Part shown: piece by piece, positions 43,992-52,932 of the stretch
How the letters are laid out: the number at the start of each line of letters is the position of its first letter
How positions within the stretch are numbered: the first letter of the stretch is position 1
Origin: Anaerosacchariphilus polymeriproducens
GTDB lineage: Bacteria > Bacillota > Clostridia > Lachnospirales > Lachnospiraceae
Direction: 5' to 3'
Length of the DNA: 64,000 bases
NCBI RefSeq assembly: GCF_003363435.1
Contig: NZ_QRCT01000034.1
Coordinates: 248,001 to 312,000, forward strand
Made by a program: the position numbers and the translations under genes
Notes under the pieces: model-generated
Told to the model about the DNA's origin: nothing
Seen by the model: only the letters and a program-made list of their open reading frames with translations
Databases searched by the model: none

Positions 43992-45428
43992 CTAAACTGT
44001 TCCATGCTTTTTGCCAGGACGCTCTTCTCTCTTCGCAAATAACATCTCGAAAGCTCCTATAACATATTTTCTCGTATCTTCGGCATTTATTAAATTATCT
44101 ACATATCCTCTTTTGGCAGCAGAAGATGCACTTGTTTGAAGTTCTTCATATTCTGAAGCTTTTTCATTTATCACTGCTGCATCTTCATCTGCATACATAA
44201 TTTTTGCAGCTAATTTCGCATCCATCATTCCAACTTTTGATGAAGTCCATGCAAATGTCAAATCACAGCCTATGGCTTTACTATTCATTGCCACATATGC
44301 ACTGCCAAAAGCAGCACCTATAATTACATTTACTTTTGGAATTGTTGCATTTGCGAAAGCATATGTAAGCTTACTTACTGCCTTTGCTATCTTTTTTTCA
44401 GATTCTATGGTTGCTTTAAATCCTATGGCATTCGTCAAAGTTAATACTGGTATATTAAACGCATTGCAAAAATTCACAAAATCTGCCGCTTTCTCACAAC
44501 CTTCTGGTGTTAATTCAGCATCAAATTCATTTGATTTGCTCATGTCATCTGTATAGATTTCTGTACGATTTGCTACTGCACCAACCGTAATTCCATTTAA
44601 CTTAATAAAGCCGGTCACCATTTCTTTTGCATAATCAGCTTTGGTCTCAAAAAACATATTATTATCCGAAATACTTTTCAGAAGAATTCCAGTATCACCT
44701 ACTGCATTTTCTAAATCCTGACATATCCTGTTCAAATCATCTGTACACTCTTCATAAGACATATCGTCTTCATTATTTGCAGGAATCAGAGTGATCAATT
44801 GTCTCATTTGCTCCAAAATAGAATCTTCGTCCGCCACTACATCTATCAGCCCTGTTTCTTCACTTTGGAATTTCGCAGACGAACTATTGCATTTGGAAAT
44901 TTCATTATTATCAATTGCATTTGGAGAGTTAACAAATAATTTTCCATTCGTTTCCTCAATAAATGTAAAGTCTGTCAGGCCTGGAATTTGAGCAAGACCA
45001 CCACCACAAGTTCCAAAAATACCTGTGATTTGAGGGATTACACCTGATGCTAATGCTTGTTTTAAATATATTTCACCAAATGCATTTAACGCATCTGTCG
45101 CTTCTTGTAATCTAAGCCCTGCGCAATCTATCAAACCAATAACAGGCGCTCCTACTTTCATTGCTAAATCATAAATATTAACTATTTTTTTAGCATGCAT
45201 TTCGCCAATAGAGCCATTTAAAACAGCTGCATCTTGACTATAAACATATACTAAATTTCCGTCAATCACACCATAACCTGTAATCACACCATCTGCAGGT
45301 GTTTCTTTTTGCTGTAAGTTAAAATCTGTTGCTCTTGCTGTAATCAATCCACCAATTTCAACAAAACTATTCTCATCAAGTAAAGCTCTTATTCTTTTGC
45401 TTGCTGAGTTTGATGTTTTATTACTCAT
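43992..45428 (-). CDS. mmdA: Acyl-CoA carboxyltransferase (MmdA/12S-like)
   Basis: Crotonase-fold carboxyltransferase (478 aa) of the propionyl-CoA carboxylase beta / methylmalonyl-CoA decarboxylase alpha type. It contains GLIDCAGLRLQEA, GIFGTCGGGLAQIPGL and IIGAAFGSAYVAMNSK, with the oxyanion-hole glycines. It is clearly divergent from the textbook MmdA, so the exact acyl-CoA is uncertain. As the first gene of a cluster with biotin carrier, OadG, OadB and a 5S-type subunit it may form a decarboxylase or transcarboxylase. Start after GATGGAGGGC. Confidence 0.82.
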   Translation of the reverse strand: MSNKTSNSASKRIRALLDENSFVEIGGLITARATDFNLQQKETPADGVITGYGVIDGNLVYVYSQDAAVLNGSIGEMHAKKIVNIYDLAMKVGAPVIGLIDCAGLRLQEATDALNAFGEIYLKQALASGVIPQITGIFGTCGGGLAQIPGLTDFTFIEETNGKLFVNSPNAIDNNEISKCNSSSAKFQSEETGLIDVVADEDSILEQMRQLITLIPANNEDDMSYEECTDDLNRICQDLENAVGDTGILLKSISDNNMFFETKADYAKEMVTGFIKLNGITVGAVANRTEIYTDDMSKSNEFDAELTPEGCEKAADFVNFCNAFNIPVLTLTNAIGFKATIESEKKIAKAVSKLTYAFANATIPKVNVIIGAAFGSAYVAMNSKAIGCDLTFAWTSSKVGMMDAKLAAKIMYADEDAAVINEKASEYEELQTSASSAAKRGYVDNLINAEDTRKYVIGAFEMLFAKREERPGKKHGTV

Positions 45429-45486
45429 TGTTCAGCCCTCCATCTTTCTATTTATATTATTTAATAACCATTTGCCACCAATATAC

Positions 45487-45515
45487 ATTGTATCAACTAT
45501 AACCAAATTATTCAA
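45487..45515 (-). promoter_or_regulatory. Promoter of the decarboxylase cluster
   Basis: Minus strand: TTGAAT (45515-45510), 17-nt spacer, TACAAT (45492-45487), about 60 nt before the mmdA-like start. Confidence 0.6.
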
Positions 45516-45575
45516 TAGTTTTATGCCTTTTATAGTAAATACTTTCTTGCTTTTTCTACATTTTTCAAAATAAAT

Positions 45576-45601
45576 AGAGCAGTTTATACAAAAACTGCCC
45601 T
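45576..45601 (-). terminator. Terminator of the chemoreceptor gene
   Basis: On the minus strand AGGGCAGTTT pairs with AAACTGCTCT (one G-U) around a 6-nt loop, followed by ATTTATTTTG, 28 nt past the stop codon. Confidence 0.75.
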
Positions 45602-45628
45602 AGCTTCTTATAGTTTATTATTAATCAT

Positions 45629-47800
45629 TTATATTTTAAAAGTTGAAATTTGTTTTTCAAGTCGCTCTGCAGTTGATGCAAGATCTACAGCATCTGTTGC
45701 TACCTTCTCACTATTACCAGTTATACTCATTGCATGAGTTAACATGGAATCTGAAGTTGCTAATATTTCTTCTGAACTTGCTGCCTGTTGCTGTGTAATT
45801 GCTGCCACATTCGTAGCCACATCATCTACTCTTTTTACTTTCTCTATCATGCCTTGAATAATTACATTAGTAGATTTAACTGTTTCATAAATAGAATCAA
45901 ATGTTTCTAGAGCAGTAGTAATCATGGTACTACTCTGTTTGATGCTATTGGCACTGTCATTTGCCTGTTTAACTGTACCATCAACTAGTTCACGAATTCC
46001 TTCTATCAAACTGGATATATCTTGTACTGCCGCTGCACTTGTATTCGCCAATTTTCCAATTTCCGTTGCAACTACCGCAAAACCTCTTCCAGCTTCCCCG
46101 GCTCTTGCCGCTTCTATTGAAGCATTTAATGCTAGAAGATTCGTCTCTTCTGCTATATTTCCAATTAAACCTACAATATTGGTTATTTCTTGTGTCGAAA
46201 TACCAACTTTATTCACCTGTGCTTCTAAAGAAGTAAATGAAGTCTGTATTTCTTCCATAGCTACATTTACTTTTTCCATATCTCTTCTGCCTTCTTCAGA
46301 CACTTCAACCGTTTCAGACATCTTCTTGTTTACAATTCCACCATCTTCACCGGTTTGCGCAACCACCATAGCAAGAGATGTCGCATTTTCTGCTATTTCA
46401 TTGACTGAATGTGCTAATTCATCAACCGTTGCATTTAAGTTTTCCATTGATGATGACTGCGTTTTTGCTGAATCATATAAATCCTCTGAGACATAACTAC
46501 TGTTTTCAGCCTGATTATTTAATTGCTTGGAAATCATTATAATATCTGAAATCATTCCACGCATCACCTGAACAAACTTTTCTATACTTCGAGACATGAC
46601 TGCTATTTCATCTGAACCTTTTGTTTCAACAGCAACAGTAAAGTCTCCTTCTGTCATTGCTACAATCGTTTTTGTAAGTTTTTTAACAGGGCGGATAACG
46701 TAATTAATAACTCTTTCCGTTAACACTACAAGAATAATCATGAAAACTACAGCAATTATAATCATAAATACTCGAAGGTTCTGAATGTCCGCAAGAACTA
46801 CAGACTCAGGTATATAGGAAACTAAAACCCAATTAGTTCTTGAAGTTTCTTTCATCGATACCATATAACCATTGGTATTTCCGATTGAATAGTCTCCTGA
46901 TTTTATTCTATTTTCGGCAAATGAAATAATAGGATCCTTACTACCAGTATAGCTTGTATTTACTAATTTCCCATCACTATGTGAAATAATAACGCCTGCA
47001 TCTCTATCTAATAAAAATGATTTTGCTCCATCCATCGAAATAAGTGAATTAACAATAATACTGATTCTTTCTAATGCTACATCGCAAGACAAAACTGAAG
47101 ATTCTCCTGATTTATTTAACAATGAACAAGATGCACTAATCGTATTGACACCTGTATCTTCTTGTACATAAGGAGTACCATAACCCATGTTGAACCTTGT
47201 TGTTCCTTCGATGAACCAATTTGTTTCTTTCATATTCCCTACTGCGGATTTGTTGGATTTTGCTGCTTTTAACATTTTCCCCGACTCAGTACCAACATAT
47301 AATCCTTCTGGAAAAGCTGAGTCATATCCATAGAATTGATCCAAAATTGACGTAATTGCTTTATCAGATCCGTCTGTTGCTTCAATGGCGACTTTTGCTG
47401 CTTGAAATGTGGCTAATTTTTGTTCTAACCAAGCATCAATCTGATTGACTTGTTCACCAGTAGAAACATTTAATAACTCTTCAGCTGAACTTTGAATAAT
47501 ATTTTTAGCTCTCATATAAGCAATTGAAATAATTAAAACTATCGCTATAATAATAACCGGTATAATAGTACCGATAAGTTTTGCTCTGATTGATGTCTTT
47601 GCTTTCAAAAAGCCGGTATTACTTTTTCTCTTTTTTTTAGATTTCGGATATTTCTTTTTATCTCCTTTATCTGTAACTGATTTTGAATTCACAGCTTTAT
47701 TTTCCGTAATTTCTTGTATTGTATTTGTATCTTCAAACTCAATTTCATTCTTCGCATGGCTTATTTGCTCCTTTATTATAGCACCTTCTTTAGAATTCAT
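45629..47800 (-). CDS. Methyl-accepting chemotaxis protein (dCACHE)
   Basis: A 723-aa receptor. Residues 1-75 are a long, charged cytoplasmic leader (Lys-rich at 49-60); TM1 is about 76-96; a Cache-type sensor lies at about 100-345; TM2 at about 347-367; HAMP at about 368-425; and the signalling domain after that, with EEISNLLALNASIEAARAGE-type hairpin tip (here EETNLLALNASIEAARAGEAG). Ligand is unknown, probably small organic acids or amino acids by family. Transcribed alone, with its own promoter and terminator. Confidence 0.93.
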   Translation of the reverse strand: MNSKEGAIIKEQISHAKNEIEFEDTNTIQEITENKAVNSKSVTDKGDKKKYPKSKKKRKSNTGFLKAKTSIRAKLIGTIIPVIIIAIVLIISIAYMRAKNIIQSSAEELLNVSTGEQVNQIDAWLEQKLATFQAAKVAIEATDGSDKAITSILDQFYGYDSAFPEGLYVGTESGKMLKAAKSNKSAVGNMKETNWFIEGTTRFNMGYGTPYVQEDTGVNTISASCSLLNKSGESSVLSCDVALERISIIVNSLISMDGAKSFLLDRDAGVIISHSDGKLVNTSYTGSKDPIISFAENRIKSGDYSIGNTNGYMVSMKETSRTNWVLVSYIPESVVLADIQNLRVFMIIIAVVFMIILVVLTERVINYVIRPVKKLTKTIVAMTEGDFTVAVETKGSDEIAVMSRSIEKFVQVMRGMISDIIMISKQLNNQAENSSYVSEDLYDSAKTQSSSMENLNATVDELAHSVNEIAENATSLAMVVAQTGEDGGIVNKKMSETVEVSEEGRRDMEKVNVAMEEIQTSFTSLEAQVNKVGISTQEITNIVGLIGNIAEETNLLALNASIEAARAGEAGRGFAVVATEIGKLANTSAAAVQDISSLIEGIRELVDGTVKQANDSANSIKQSSTMITTALETFDSIYETVKSTNVIIQGMIEKVKRVDDVATNVAAITQQQAASSEEILATSDSMLTHAMSITGNSEKVATDAVDLASTAERLEKQISTFKI

Positions 47801-47831
47801 GAAATCTCTCCTTTGTCGAAAATTTTAGTTA

Positions 47832-47859
47832 ATTATATCATATATTTCTAAAAAAGTAA
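47832..47859 (-). promoter_or_regulatory. Promoter of the chemoreceptor gene
   Basis: Minus strand: TTACTT (47859-47854), 16-nt spacer, TATAAT (47837-47832), about 30 nt before the start codon. A motility sigma factor promoter was not seen. Confidence 0.5.
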
Positions 47860-47929
47860 CCCTATTTTTCGATTTCGGGGAGAAAATATATAAATTTCTA
47901 CAACATTACAATCAATTCACCAATATATA

Positions 47930-49114
47930 TTACACATAATTTCTTACAATTTGATATGATTTTTTTCTATATTGAACAGATTGTCGATAAACATCTTCAA
48001 TTTGTTGTCCAAAATATTCTTTACCAAACTTATTTGCTAAATCCTTACTTTTAACATTTGCAATGTTAATAATTTTTTCATCTGTTAAAGATTTTTCTAA
48101 ACAAACAGATAGTTCATCCATTGAATGATATACATAACCGTTTTCACCTTGTTCTATTAAGTCCTCAACACAAGGATCATATCTACAGACTAATGGTAGT
48201 CCACTTGCTGCAGCTTCTACATATGTTAACCCTTGTGTTTCACTTGTAGATGCAGAAACAAATAAATCAGCCATTTTATAATAATTTGATACATCTTTAG
48301 GAGAGACCATTCCAACAAAAATAATATTTTTATCTACTCCTTTTTCTTTCGCTAATTGCTCTAATGAAATTCTAGCCGGTCCATCTCCAACAATTAAAAT
48401 TACACCAATATTTTTTAATTTTTCATTCATCGAAAACCCATTGATAATTTCATCTATTCGTTTTTCAAAACCTAATCTGCCAAGGCTTAATATTATTTTT
48501 TTATCATGATCCAGCCCGTATTGCTTTTTCAATTTTTGAATATCTTCTTCTTTCTTTTCGCTGTAAAACTCATCTAAATTAATTCCTGTTGGAATCACTT
48601 CAATATGACTATCCACCCTATATTGTTCTAGTTTTTTTAACACTTTTTCGGATGGAGCAATCACCGTCTGCACTCTTCTCATTCTTCCTTTTGAAAATAA
48701 GGCAAGCAGTTTTGGTGTTACGATTCTACCTCCTAATACATACTTACTATATTGTTCATATAAAGTATGATAAGTATGCACTATGGGAGCTTTCGTTGCC
48801 TTTGATATCTTTACGGCAAAATTAAAACTAAAAAATTCACATTGACTATGAATGACTTCCGGTTTCCACTCAATAATTTCTTTCATGTATTTGATTCCAC
48901 ATGATATAGGAAATCTAATATTCGGATAGACACCGATCGGTAATGACTTTATATAATAAACACCATCTTCTTCAAAAGAAGTTAATTGTGGTGAAATAGT
49001 TAAAATCTTAACCTGGTGTCCTTCTTTTTCTAATTCTGACCTAAGATTAATTATAGATGTCACAACTCCATTAATTTGTGGCTTATATAAATCTGTAGTA
49101 ATTAAAATTTTCAC
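47930..49114 (-). CDS. Glycosyltransferase family 4, monoglucosyl-diacylglycerol synthase type
   Basis: GT-B fold enzyme (394 aa). N-terminus KILITTDLYKPQINGVVTS and the C-terminal LSLGRLGFEKRIDEII plus SASTSETQGLTYVEAAASGLP nucleotide-sugar motif match MgdA/BgsB-like enzymes that make monoglucosyl-diacylglycerol. Start is a GTG at 49114 behind AAAGGGAGAG, which avoids overlap with the TVP38 gene. Works with the second glycosyltransferase, encoded at 49715-50749. Sugar and acceptor are inferred from the family. Confidence 0.85.
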   Translation of the reverse strand: MKILITTDLYKPQINGVVTSIINLRSELEKEGHQVKILTISPQLTSFEEDGVYYIKSLPIGVYPNIRFPISCGIKYMKEIIEWKPEVIHSQCEFFSFNFAVKISKATKAPIVHTYHTLYEQYSKYVLGGRIVTPKLLALFSKGRMRRVQTVIAPSEKVLKKLEQYRVDSHIEVIPTGINLDEFYSEKKEEDIQKLKKQYGLDHDKKIILSLGRLGFEKRIDEIINGFSMNEKLKNIGVILIVGDGPARISLEQLAKEKGVDKNIIFVGMVSPKDVSNYYKMADLFVSASTSETQGLTYVEAAASGLPLVCRYDPCVEDLIEQGENGYVYHSMDELSVCLEKSLTDEKIINIANVKSKDLANKFGKEYFGQQIEDVYRQSVQYRKKSYQIVRNYV

Positions 49115-49128
49115 TTTTACTCTCCCTT

Positions 49129-49722
49129 TCAAATTACTTTTGGTAACCATGAAAATGCACCAGCTAATGTCATACTATATAAAAAAATAGAAGCCGGCTT
49201 GCCTAATACTATTATTGTAAGAAATTTTTTAAATGACATATTAGTCAAACCAGATATTTGACACAAAAAATCATCAGGAGCACATGGAAAAAAAATTGCT
49301 AGAGCAAAAAATTTATCAAATTTTTTACCTTTGTCCAGCCACCCAATATATTTATTATATGTTTTAGGTGAAACTATACCTTGTACAAAATCTTTACCGT
49401 AGTGCCTTGCCAGTAAAAAATTTATAACAGAACCTAATACAATTCCTAAATAATTATATACAAATCCCCAAAGCGGCCCAAATAATATAACACCGGCTAC
49501 TGTTGTTATACCACCAGGTATTATTGGTATAACTACTTGAATAATTTGTATCAAAATAAATACTAAAACACCAAGACCTCCAGTTTTGATAATGAGTCTT
49601 GAAAAACTATCTATATCTTTAAACCATCCCAAGTAAAAACCTAAGAAACAGAACACAACTGTAAAAATTATTCCTAATACAGTAATAACATTTATCATTT
49701 GTCTAATTAATGGCTTATTCAT
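49129..49722 (-). CDS. TVP38/TMEM64 family membrane protein
   Basis: Integral membrane protein of 197 aa with about five helices of the DedA-related VTT superfamily. It shows GLGVLVFILIQIIQVVIPIIPGG, GVILFGPLWGFVYNYLG and a FFPCAPDDFLCQISG segment with charged residues typical of the family. VTT proteins move or flip lipids, so a role with the neighbouring glycolipid enzymes is plausible. The ATG at 49722 follows GGAGGGGG; the gene overlaps the upstream glycosyltransferase by 8 nt. Confidence 0.82.
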   Translation of the reverse strand: MNKPLIRQMINVITVLGIIFTVVFCFLGFYLGWFKDIDSFSRLIIKTGGLGVLVFILIQIIQVVIPIIPGGITTVAGVILFGPLWGFVYNYLGIVLGSVINFLLARHYGKDFVQGIVSPKTYNKYIGWLDKGKKFDKFFALAIFFPCAPDDFLCQISGLTNMSFKKFLTIIVLGKPASIFLYSMTLAGAFSWLPKVI

Positions 49723-50749
49723 TATTTCCCCCTCCATAATATATCTTTGCGTCTTCTCCCACTCGTTCATAGATCATTTTTAATTTTTCAGCTTGCAACC
49801 TACTATCTCTTTCAATAGCTCTTTGATAACCATTTAAAGTCAAATTTTTAATTTTATTTTCCAGGATTTTCTTTGCTAAGGACTGAAATTCTTCAATATC
49901 AGACGCTTTATAAACATCTTCTTCTTTCTTTAACCAGTGACTATAGACCGGAATATCTCTTATCAATACTGGTATTTGTGCAGCTAGAGCTTCCAATACT
50001 ACAATTCCTTCTGTCTCTTCTTTCGATGGAAATAAAAACAAATCACATCCATTATATGCCATTATAATTTCTTCTTTTGAAACATAACCTGGCAAAATTA
50101 AATTTGAGGGGCTATGTTCAATTGCTCTTTTAATATTTCCCGGAATTTGATAATAAGGTGTAAAGCCAAACCAAAAAAATGTATATTCGGGCATTCTTTT
50201 TGCTAATTCTATAAAATCTAAGATTCCTTTTCTATCAAAATATAATCCAACTGACATTATTATTTTTCTGTTTTCATCAATATTATAATGTTCTCTGAAT
50301 AGTTTTCTTTTTTTTAAATCTTTCTTATAAAACTGAGTATCGATTCCATTTGAAATTGGTATGATTGGCTTTTTGATTCCATATCCTTCTAATAAACTTT
50401 TGGAATATTCTGTAGGTGTCAAGATTACATCACCAAGCTGATAACATTTCATGATCCATTTTTGAAAAAATGGCGCAATTAAATTAGAGCCTTTGAAAGA
50501 ATTGCAAAAGTCTTCTTTCGTAGAATGTGCATGATAAACAACCGCTTTCCCTTTCTGTTTTGCTTTTTTCGCCATAAAATAATCCGAAGGGAATATTGTA
50601 TTAACATGAACTGTTTCATAATCTTCATTAACATCAGTTGTAATATCAACTCCCGCTTTTCGTAAGGAATCCAATTGCATTTCTATTGCTCTTCCTACTC
50701 CGCTTTTGGATACAACTTTTAGTTGTTTTGTATATAGTAACACTTTCAT
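49715..50749 (-). CDS. Glycosyltransferase family 4, diglycosyl-diacylglycerol synthase (CpoA/BgsA-like)
   Basis: GT-B enzyme of 344 aa. The N-terminus MKVLLYTKQLKVVSKSGVGRAIEMQ-like pattern, VYHAHSTKEDFCNSFKGSN and PIIPISNGIDTQFYKK resemble streptococcal CpoA, which adds a second sugar to monoglucosyl-diacylglycerol. EGIVVLEALAAQIPVLIRDIP is the nucleotide-sugar motif. First gene of a three-gene unit with TVP38 and the second glycosyltransferase. Product is probably a diglycosyl lipid used for membrane or lipoteichoic-acid-like anchors, by family. Confidence 0.84.
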   Translation of the reverse strand: MKVLLYTKQLKVVSKSGVGRAIEMQLDSLRKAGVDITTDVNEDYETVHVNTIFPSDYFMAKKAKQKGKAVVYHAHSTKEDFCNSFKGSNLIAPFFQKWIMKCYQLGDVILTPTEYSKSLLEGYGIKKPIIPISNGIDTQFYKKDLKKRKLFREHYNIDENRKIIMSVGLYFDRKGILDFIELAKRMPEYTFFWFGFTPYYQIPGNIKRAIEHSPSNLILPGYVSKEEIIMAYNGCDLFLFPSKEETEGIVVLEALAAQIPVLIRDIPVYSHWLKKEEDVYKASDIEEFQSLAKKILENKIKNLTLNGYQRAIERDSRLQAEKLKMIYERVGEDAKIYYGGGNNE

Positions 50750-50891
50750 AAATAATTTTCCCCTATCTCATATAATAACTTAAATATAAACTACAATTTT
50801 ATTGTAAAATTTCGACTTTAATCTATTATGATAACTTTATTAAAATTTTATTAAGAATTAAAACAATTTTTAAATCTATCTATCTCTATCA

Positions 50892-50924
50892 TAAAATAAA
50901 GCTGCCTATTTAGCAAGCAGCTTT
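50892..50924 (-). terminator. Terminator of the ZIP transporter gene
   Basis: AAAGCTGC and GCAGCTTT form an 8-bp stem around an 11-nt loop, followed on the minus strand by ATTTTATG, about 29 nt past the stop codon. The remainder of the 203-nt gap is the A/T-rich upstream region of the glycosyltransferase unit. Confidence 0.7.
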
Positions 50925-50952
50925 CTAAATATTTAACTTTTCTTTTACTAAA

Positions 50953-51750
50953 CTATATAAAAATTTGAAGACTTAATGCTATAAAAAGCATCCCACCAAT
51001 AAGTCCATAAATCGACAATTCATGTTTTCCATACTCCATTGCAGCAGGTAGTAATTCATTTAATGAAATAAATATCATAATTCCTGCAACAGATGCAAAT
51101 ACAATACCAAATATCATATCATTTAAAAACCTTCTTAAAAATATATATCCGATTAACGCTCCCAAAGGCTCCGTTAAACCAGACAATAGCGAATAAAGAA
51201 ACGCTTTTTTTCGTTTTCCTGTTGCATGATAAATAGGTACTGAAACCGCAATTCCTTCCGGAATATTGTGAATTGCAATTGCAAATGCAATTGGAATAGC
51301 AAAAGATGCACCCTGCAATCCGGAAATAAAAGTTGCAAAACCTTCCGGAAAGTTATGTATTCCAATCGCCAGTGCGGTAACAGAACCCATCCTCATTAAT
51401 TTTTTTTCAGGTGTGGAATGACGCAGTTCTTCTACTCTTCTAATTTCTTTAACATTTTCATTCGATGGAATCAGCTTATCAATAATAGCTATTAATAATA
51501 TGCCTCCAAAAAAAGAAATCACAGTCAACCACGCAGCATTATTTTCACCTACTACCGAATTTAGTGATTCTCGAGCTTTTTGAAATATTTCAATCATAGA
51601 TACATATATCATGACTCCAGCTGAAAAACCTAAGGATACCGCCAAAAATCTAGTATTTGTCTTTTTTGCAATAATAGCGAATAAACTACCAATTCCTGTT
51701 GCTAAACCAGCAAACAAAGTTAATAATATTGCAAACAATTCTTTTTCCAT
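50953..51750 (-). CDS. zupT: ZIP family metal transporter (ZupT-like)
   Basis: Divalent metal importer (Zn, Fe, Mn) of 265 aa with about eight helices. The metal-binding helix motifs are ALAIGIHNFPEGFATF and AIAIHNIPEGIAVSVP, with the HNxPEG signatures of ZupT, and a histidine/glutamate-containing TEPLGALIGY. Start follows TTGGAG. It lies between the glycosyltransferase unit and the DUF4003 gene. Regulation is not evident. Confidence 0.92.
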   Translation of the reverse strand: MEKELFAILLTLFAGLATGIGSLFAIIAKKTNTRFLAVSLGFSAGVMIYVSMIEIFQKARESLNSVVGENNAAWLTVISFFGGILLIAIIDKLIPSNENVKEIRRVEELRHSTPEKKLMRMGSVTALAIGIHNFPEGFATFISGLQGASFAIPIAFAIAIHNIPEGIAVSVPIYHATGKRKKAFLYSLLSGLTEPLGALIGYIFLRRFLNDMIFGIVFASVAGIMIFISLNELLPAAMEYGKHELSIYGLIGGMLFIALSLQIFI

Positions 51751-51867
51751 CAGTTATCTCCAAGTTCTTTGTGATACTGATAATATTTCCATTATTTTAA
51801 ATTTTAAAACATTTTTCTATAATTTTTGGATATACGTCAATAAAATTTTATATGTTATAGAAATCTT

Positions 51868-52851
51868 TTAACTACTAGCACTAGAAGCAGCAGCACAACT
51901 TGAAACTGCAGCCATAATAGCTATCTGTTCAGCAATAACCAGACTTGTTACACTGGTTACGGCTGCTGTTGACATTACATGACTATTTAAATTTTTATAA
52001 TCATTAGCCACCAACATGGCAGCATACATTAATTTATAAGATTTTCCTACAGAAAATGAACCAAATCCTTTGCTTACTTTTAAAAATTCATAGACTTCTA
52101 TTACATTTTGAACTATTTCTTCAACATCTGCTCCAGTTAATGTAAGAAGACCAAGGGTTGACAATTCAATCCCTGTTCCGAACTTATATTTCTTTTCTTT
52201 TAAACAATTGAAGATCTTCATAGTTCTTTCACATTTTACTTGGGCACTTTCCTCGCCAAGTGTTAATACATGACTTAAACTCTGTACAGCATTAGAAGAA
52301 AAGAAATTCCCCTTTAACAGACGAAAACATTGTTCCATTTCTATGCCTACACGTTCAACTGATAACGAACTTAATGCAAACATAACAGCAAAACTGGCAT
52401 CTTCACTAGAAGTAATGAACGGATGTTCTTTTTTCATATTCTTGTATATTGCAGCTGCCTTCTGTATCACCCTTCCATAGTCCTCTTGTTCCGACAATTC
52501 AGATATTATCATGGCGCATAAAGGTAAATATGCGGAACCATAAAATTCTTTCTTTAAAAGTTGATAGATTTCCTTTACCTTTTTAAACTCTTCTTCTGGT
52601 TCATCGTAAACAGAAAGCATAGAGGCCAGAGCTAAGAATGATGTATTTTTGAAATTAGAAAATGTTCCTGTATTCTGTTTTATTACTTTTTTACACCATT
52701 TAATGTCATTGGGATCAATCTCTCTATTTTTTTCCATATAAATACTTGCACTTAATGCATGAAAGGCTGAATAATCCCATGGAAAATTCTTGCTCATGAT
52801 ATTTTTATTTATTACAAATATTTCACATTTTTGTTTTAAATGTTCTCTCAT
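51868..52851 (-). CDS. DUF4003 family protein
   Basis: A 327-aa protein of the DUF4003 family, all-helical with TPR-like or HEAT-like repeats (repeating A/L patterns, for example NFKNTSFLALASMLSVYDEPEEEFKKV). The C-terminal 35 residues are Ala/Ser/Val-rich (IMAAVSSCAAASSASS) and could be a membrane-associating or flexible tail. Function unknown; it is present in many Firmicutes. It begins right after the nif-operon terminator behind AGGAGGTAGG, and a TATAAT near the terminator could be its promoter. No known link to nitrogen fixation. Confidence 0.82.
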   Translation of the reverse strand: MREHLKQKCEIFVINKNIMSKNFPWDYSAFHALSASIYMEKNREIDPNDIKWCKKVIKQNTGTFSNFKNTSFLALASMLSVYDEPEEEFKKVKEIYQLLKKEFYGSAYLPLCAMIISELSEQEDYGRVIQKAAAIYKNMKKEHPFITSSEDASFAVMFALSSLSVERVGIEMEQCFRLLKGNFFSSNAVQSLSHVLTLGEESAQVKCERTMKIFNCLKEKKYKFGTGIELSTLGLLTLTGADVEEIVQNVIEVYEFLKVSKGFGSFSVGKSYKLMYAAMLVANDYKNLNSHVMSTAAVTSVTSLVIAEQIAIMAAVSSCAAASSASS

Positions 52852-52892
52852 AACCTACCTCCTAAATTTAATAAATTATAACATTAAATAAT

Positions 52893-52918
52893 AAAAAATG
52901 CCACTTTTATAAGTGACA
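52893..52918 (-). terminator. Terminator of the nif operon
   Basis: On the minus strand TGTCACTT pairs with AAGTGGCA around a 4-nt loop and is followed by TTTTTTATTATTT. It lies 15 nt past the AnfO-like gene, so that gene belongs to the nif transcript. Confidence 0.75.
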
Positions 52919-52932
52919 CTATAAAAATCATG

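Noticed and set aside
50750-50952. Additional gene or riboswitch before the glycosyltransferase unit
   Set aside because: The gap is very A/T-rich; only the ZIP terminator hairpin is clear and no conserved RNA fold was recognised.
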